A stretch of DNA of 64,000 nucleotides, taken from the NCBI RefSeq assembly GCF_033568475.1, contig NC_133120.1:88430151-88494150 (forward strand). Reading direction: 5' to 3'. The DNA comes from Henckelia pumila (taxonomy: Eukaryota > Streptophyta > Magnoliopsida > Lamiales > Gesneriaceae). The notes below the pieces were generated by a model that made no database searches, was not told the DNA's origin, and saw only the letters and a list, made by a program, of their open reading frames with translations. The position numbers and the translations under genes are program-made. Within the stretch, counting starts at the first letter, position 1. Each line of letters opens with the position of its first letter. Below are positions 58,924 through 64,000 of the stretch, piece after piece.

Positions 58924-61900
58924 GATTGCACGTCATCGTGATCTCAATGCGCATCCTCCGCCGCCACCTCTGCCTCCGCCACCTCCACCAGCTGCGGATG
59001 TGGGGACTCAGGTGCTAGCTGGCTTACCCCGTATCTTAGAGCGACATGTGGATGCTCCGAGGGCTGTACTTGGGACTGTTTACGAGAAGTTTAGGAAGAT
59101 GAATCCGAAAGACTTTGCTGGCACTACTGATCCGCTAGTAGCGGAAGGATGGACTCGTTCGCTGGAGGTGATCTTTCGCTATATGCAGTTGGGAGATCCT
59201 GATCGAGTGCGTTGTGCTGTCTTCCTTCTCCAGGATGATGCTGCCCTCTGGTGGGAGGGAGTGGATAAGACAGTGGATCCGAATACCCTACCTTGGACTG
59301 ATTTCAAGAGACTTTTCTTTGAAAAGTATTTCACCGCGGATGTGAGGGCCCGTTTGAAGACGGAGTTCATGAGCCTGCGACAAGGAGATCTATCAGTGGC
59401 TCAGTTCGTGGTGAAATTTGAGCGGGGTTGCCATTTTGTGCCTTTGATTGGAGACGACGAGGCTGAGAAGCTCCAGTACTTTATTGTTGGATTGCGACCC
59501 TCTATCCGTCGGGATGTGCTTAGGCGGAGCCAGCTGACTATGCTTCTGCGCTCAAACGAGCTTTGAGGTCCGAGAAGACATTGAGAGACATCAGCGCTGA
59601 GGCGCAGGGTAAGAGGCCATTCCCAGCGCATGGCCAGCAGTAGCAGCATGGAAAGAAGTCGTACGTTGGACCGCAGCGTTAGTAGGAACCCTTTAGGCAC
59701 CAGGGGCATCAGGCCCAGTTACCCGCTCCTCCCAAGACTGGGGAGAAACCGCTTTGCAAGGAGTGCCATCGGCCTCATTTCGGGAGATGTTTAGCAGGCG
59801 CAGGAGTATGCTTCAAGTGTAAGAAGCCCGAACACATGGCTAGCAACTGTCTAGAGTTGAGGAGGCCCGGGTAGGGTCGTGTGTTCATGATGCAGGCTGA
59901 GGAGGCCTACCCAGATGCTACCCTTCCTGCAGGTAACATTATAAGTCTTTGGTTTACAATAATTAAGCAATTCATTGATGCATGTTGATTATAGGTTTCC
60001 TTGATTGGGAGTATGATTTTGTAGTACGTTGCTTATTTTGAGGAATTTGACTGTGATAGCATGTATAGTATTTAATTTGGGAATTTGTTGACTTAGGAAG
60101 AATCTAAGTAGAACTTGTGTTATTTAACTTCAATCTTTTCTGTGGTTTTATCACCGTTAATGCAAGTAGGATTATAGTAGTCGGTGTAGCCACTAGAGCC
60201 TTGTTAGACTCAGGGCTACCCATTCTTTTATTTTGGAGGCTTTTGCCCATAAGAGGGGCATTCAGCATGAAGAATCGATGATTGGGTTTTCAGTGACTAT
60301 CCCTTCGGGGGAAGAGCTATCCACCCGGAGATTTGTGAAGAATCTTGAACTGCTATTGCAAGGACAGTCAGTGGTTGCAGGCTTCATACTTCTGCCTATG
60401 CCAGAGTTTGACTTAAATCTTGGGATGGATTGGATGACAAAGAATGTTGTAGTGATTGATTTTCAGTGCAGGACAGTACTAGTCAGACCTGAAGGAGAGT
60501 AGCCCTTTTGGTTCAAGACTGCTAGAAGTTTGAGGAAACTTTAATCTTATCCTCTTTGCAAGCTAAGCAACTCGTGCTTAATGGATGCGAGCCATTTCTA
60601 GCCAGCTTACCTTTGACAGAGTCGCCAGCGCGTCCAGCCATTTTAGATGGGGACGTTGTCAGAAATTTTGGGGATGTGCTCCCTGATCTTGTTACGGGCA
60701 TTCCGCCTGATAGAGATATTGAGGTCTCTATAGATCTGGTTCCCGGTACCGTGCCAATTTCTAAGGCACCCTACAGACTAGCTCCCACAGAAATAAGAGA
60801 ACTTAAGGAGCAGATTTAAGAGCTACTTGATAAAGGGTTCATACGCCCTAGCTTCTCTCCATGGGGCGCACCAGTCCTCTTTGTGAAAAGAAGGACGGAA
60901 GTCTAAGATTGTGCATAGACTATCGAGGGTTGAATGGTGTAACAGTGAAGAACAAGTACCCACTTCCTAGAATTGAGGATCTCTTTGATCAAGTTACAAG
61001 GAGCCCGTAGTGCCAAGAGAACTTTGATGTGTCGAAGGAGGCCCGTACGTCGGCACCAGTTTTAGCCATGCCAGCAGAGCAAGGTGATTTTGTGGTTTAC
61101 ACTGATGCTTCCAAGTTAAGAACTGGGAGCAGTTCTTATGCAACGAGATAGAGTCATTGCTTATGCCTCTTTGACGGTGTCTAGACCATTGCAGGATAAG
61201 ATTCGGAGTTTTGGACTAGAGTTCTATGCCGAGGTTAGAGCTCCTAAGTTGTCAGCTTTGACAGTGCAGGCTACATTATTTGGCCGTATTAGAGTTTGCT
61301 CGGGCAATTGTTGAGAAGTTAAGTAAGTTGAGGCAGAGAGTTGAGGAGATTGATAGTGGAGGCAGAGAGTTTGCTCCATACGCCCGATTGGTGTCAGGAT
61401 GCCTGGCATGCCAGCAAGTCAAAGAAGAGCATCAGAGACCTGCGGGATTGCTTAAGCCACCCCCCAATTACCGAGTGAAAATGGGAGAATATTACCGTGG
61501 ATTTTGTTGTCGTCATCGCTCCTTACGAGGCCCTTTATGGGAGAAAGTGCAGATCATCAGTTTTCTAGGATGATTGTTGGTGAGAAATCAGAGTTAGGAC
61601 CTGAGGTTGGCCAGTTAAAAAGATGAGGTTGTAGTCGAGATCCGAGTTAGGATGAAGACTTCCAGAGTAGGCAGAAGAGTTACGCAGATCATGGGAGGAA
61701 AGACTTGGAGTTCTCAGTGGGTGATCATGTTTTTATCCGAGTAGCCCCTTTGAAATGCGTGTTGAGATTCAGGAAGAAGGGAAATTGGCTCCGAGATTCG
61801 TTGGGTCTTTCAAGATTCTTGACAGAGTGGAGACGTTAGCCTATAGGTTGGCCTTACCGCCTAATCTTGCTGGAGTACACAACGTCTTTCACGTATCCAT

Positions 61901-62141
61901 GCTGAGGAAGTATATCTCGAATCCTTCTCATATGCTTAACTTTGAACCTCCTGAGTTATCTCTTCACATGACTTATGAAGAGAAACCTGACCGGATTATG
62001 GGGAGACAGGAGAGGAGACTTCGTAACAAGACTATCCCGATGGTCAAGGTTAAGTGGTTGAATCATTCGGACGAAGAGGCCATTTAGGATACAGAGGCAG
62101 ATATTAGGACTCGCTATCCTGAACTCTTTGGTAAGTTCTAA
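58924..62141 (+). pseudogene. Degenerate gypsy gag-pol remnant
   Basis: A Pro-rich start and gag (MNPKDFAGTTDPLVAEGW, LLQDDAALWWEG) are open to 59566. A frame change near 59530 and several TAG codons (for example near 59639 and 59682) then break it. A zinc knuckle CFKCKKPEHMASNC lies at about 59811-59852. Protease traces (LLDSG, then FDLNLGMDWM) are at 60208-60502. The reverse transcriptase is present only at its start (IDLVPGTVPISKAPYRLAP, 60725-60985), after which the catalytic part is deleted and the sequence jumps to an RNase H start (VVYTDAS, about 61093). Integrase is reduced to the finger end (CLACQQVKEEH) and scraps. A chromodomain-like tail with an in-frame TAG (near 62085) ends at 62141. 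It cannot move by itself. Confidence 0.85.
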
Positions 62142-62160
62142 TTTCGAGGACGAAATTCCA

Positions 62161-62178
62161 TATTAGGGAGGGAGGAAT
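62161..62178 (+). other. Polypurine tract of the second gypsy element
   Basis: TATTAGGGAGGGAGGAAT stands directly before the 3' LTR start at 62179. Confidence 0.85.
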
Positions 62179-64000
62179 TGTAGCACCTAGAATTTCATAA
62201 TTTAAATTCCATGCCTAAAATTCTTTTAATAATTATGATTTTAATTGCTTGGAATTAATTGCTTAATTTTCCTTTAAAGTTTAAGTGCTCAAATATTTTA
62301 AGTTCTTTATTATTGAAATTTTTGAGACAGTGGCTTTCGGTTCCGGCGTATGGCGATGGTGGATTTTTGGCGGTAGATTCCAAGAATTTCTATTTTTGAA
62401 AGTTTAGTAGGGAGGTAAGAGGAAAATTAGATGAGAATTCAAAAGTTAGAAGTTTTCGGGTGTCAGAAAATCATTTTCTTTAGTATTGCAATATTGGGCT
62501 TATTCTTTGACTTTGTCGAAAATTAAAATTTTCATAAACCCGGATTAGTAAAACCCAATTTAATATTTTTGATTAGGGGTTTTTAAACTTAGGAATTTTA
62601 TTAGTGTAAGTAGTAGGAAAAGTTGTACTATAAAGTTGTACTATAAGTTGTACTTTTAAAAGCAACACTTACACCCACTTTTAAAATACACTTACACACT
62701 ACACACTTCAATTATTTTTAAACACAATAAATCATTTATTTGGAAACCCTAGCCCTAATATTTCCTTGTAGCCGCCCCCTCCATTCTCTCATTCCCTCCA
62801 TTTGCTCATTTTCCATCGGCTACCCCCTCATCCAAGCTCCAGCCGCCGCCGCCGCCTTCGCCGGAAGGTCACCTAGAGAGGTTCTTCTAGGTGTTAGTCC
62901 AAGATTTTCCAGTCCCTTCTCCCCTCTTTCATTTCGGTTTTGTGGGTGAAGCTAGCTAAGGCAAATGTAGACTTTTTCTTGGGCTCTCATTCAAGCTAGT
63001 TATACTCTTGTTCTTATTCCCTTTAATATTTTTGAAATGCTTGTTAATGTATGCATATAGGGTTCGAAATTTTGACACTTTTCAGTAGGGTTCTTGGGGG
63101 ATTCTCGAAATTTGGAAGTGCTATAAGTTTTAAGGAGTTGCATTATGTATTGTGATGGAAAGAATGGGGTGTTTTGATTTCATATATGATTTTTGAAATT
63201 TTCAGAAGTATGCCCTATATATATATTTCGAAATTTTCATGGTATTAGGGCTGTTTTGAATGTATGATTAATGCATTATGTTGTTTGGAATTTGGTTGCA
63301 TTGATTTAACAAGGATCAAGGCACGTTTGTTGCTTGATTTTGATGATTTCGAAATTGTGGAATGGGAGTATGGTTGGGTGTTGCCCTAGTGCTTGGGATA
63401 AGTCCTAAGTGGTGTTAATAAAGGTGTTTTGTGGATTGGTATGGAGTAGAGTTAAGGAAAAAGGATTATGGGGTTGAAACATTTAGTTAGAAGTAAGTTG
63501 GGTGTTGTATTCATTGAGCAGGGGGTTACTGTTCCGGGGGAGGGGAGGTATTAACCCTGGTCTGGTCGTGCCTTGGACTGGTCCTAGGTCAAGTACTTGA
63601 TGTTGTGGTCGCGTCGGTATAAAATGGGCTCGTTTCGGGTAAAATTTCATCAAATTATGGATTTTTGAAGTTTAGGTGTCGGTGCTGAATTTTGTGAGCA
63701 AAAGTGGGCTGTCCGGATTGGGTTTTTGTTCAGGTTGCATAGGCTGTCAAATGAGGATACAATATGGTTCTATGGGTTGTTTGTAGTGTATGGAGAGTGT
63801 CGGTTCGAGCAGGGTTGAATTCGGGCAAGGTAAGATTGAGTTATGGGCTTTTCGGTTTGATTGCTCGGGTTATGCCTTGTTTGTAAGAATAGGACTTAAA
63901 GTTTTGGTAGTTCACCTAAGGGCACTCACCTACCTAACATCCATATTTTTGAGTTGGGTTTCATTCCCTAAAGTTGCATATTCGTGTGCGTGAGTTCTCG
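62179..64000 (+). repeat. Second gypsy element, 3' LTR (cut by the window end)
   Basis: It matches the 5' LTR from its first base over 1.8 kb with scattered substitutions and small indels, for example a 6-bp loss in the CCGCCGCCGCC stretch near 62850. The 47-bp repeat array of the other LTR would start just past the window. Confidence 0.9.

Larger units (their letters stand above)
55763..64000 (+). mobile_element. Second Ty3/gypsy element, internally deleted, running off the window
   Basis: The 5' LTR (55763-58705) and the start of the 3' LTR (62179 to the window end) share long near-identical sequence from TGTAGCACCTAGAATTTC. The interior (58706-62178, about 3.5 kb) is shorter than a full gypsy interior and badly broken. 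It lies in the gag of the Sirevirus-like element; ATGGC at 55758-55762 should recur after the 3' LTR as the target duplication. Confidence 0.9.

Overview
This is nuclear DNA from a flowering plant, most likely a dicot. The evidence is spliced genes with GT..AG introns, plant-only families (TCP transcription factor, CYP724-type P450, plastid CLC-e, LRR-III receptor kinase, plant mobile domain) and dense plant LTR retrotransposons. The retroelement and MITE families look asterid or Lamiales-like, but that is an impression, not a demonstrated placement. I saw no tRNA or rRNA gene, no CRISPR array and no bacterial-type operon.

Positions 1-26000 are the gene-bearing half. A solo Ty3/gypsy LTR (759-3567) with a perfect 5-bp target duplication is followed by a complete nine-exon CYP724-like P450 (5542-7993, +), an intronless class I TCP gene close to Arabidopsis TCP21/CHE (9467-10288, -), an LRR receptor-like pseudokinase (13715-16673, +), a seven-exon CLC-e chloride channel/transporter (17603-22672, -) and an intronless CDK-like kinase (24770-25882, -). 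The spacers are AT-rich and carry several MITEs. These genes have no evident joint pathway; each looks like an independent locus.

Positions 26000-38000 are AT-rich and repetitive. They hold a direct repeat of about 0.6 kb whose second copy is split by an insertion of about 1 kb containing two oppositely oriented MITE copies. Next comes a broken plant-mobile-domain gene that lies antisense in front of a polypurine tract and LTR, then an orphan AAA-ATPase C-terminal fragment, a duplicated copy of sequence lying beside the CDK gene, and a tandem repeat field (34458-35700).

Positions 38000-64000 are a nest of transposons. A CACTA-like element (5' end near 37952, with a PF03004-like gene) was hit by a Ty1/copia element (40497-45664, TSD GAATG) and by a Sirevirus-like copia element (LTR start 46085). 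The Sirevirus 5' LTR was in turn split by a young, apparently intact Tekay-like chromovirus (46860-54480). Its gag was split by a second, deleted Ty3/gypsy element (55763 to beyond the window end).

The most unusual cross-cutting signal is that three different Ty3/gypsy LTRs each carry an array of short hairpins. In two of them the stem changes on both arms together from unit to unit.
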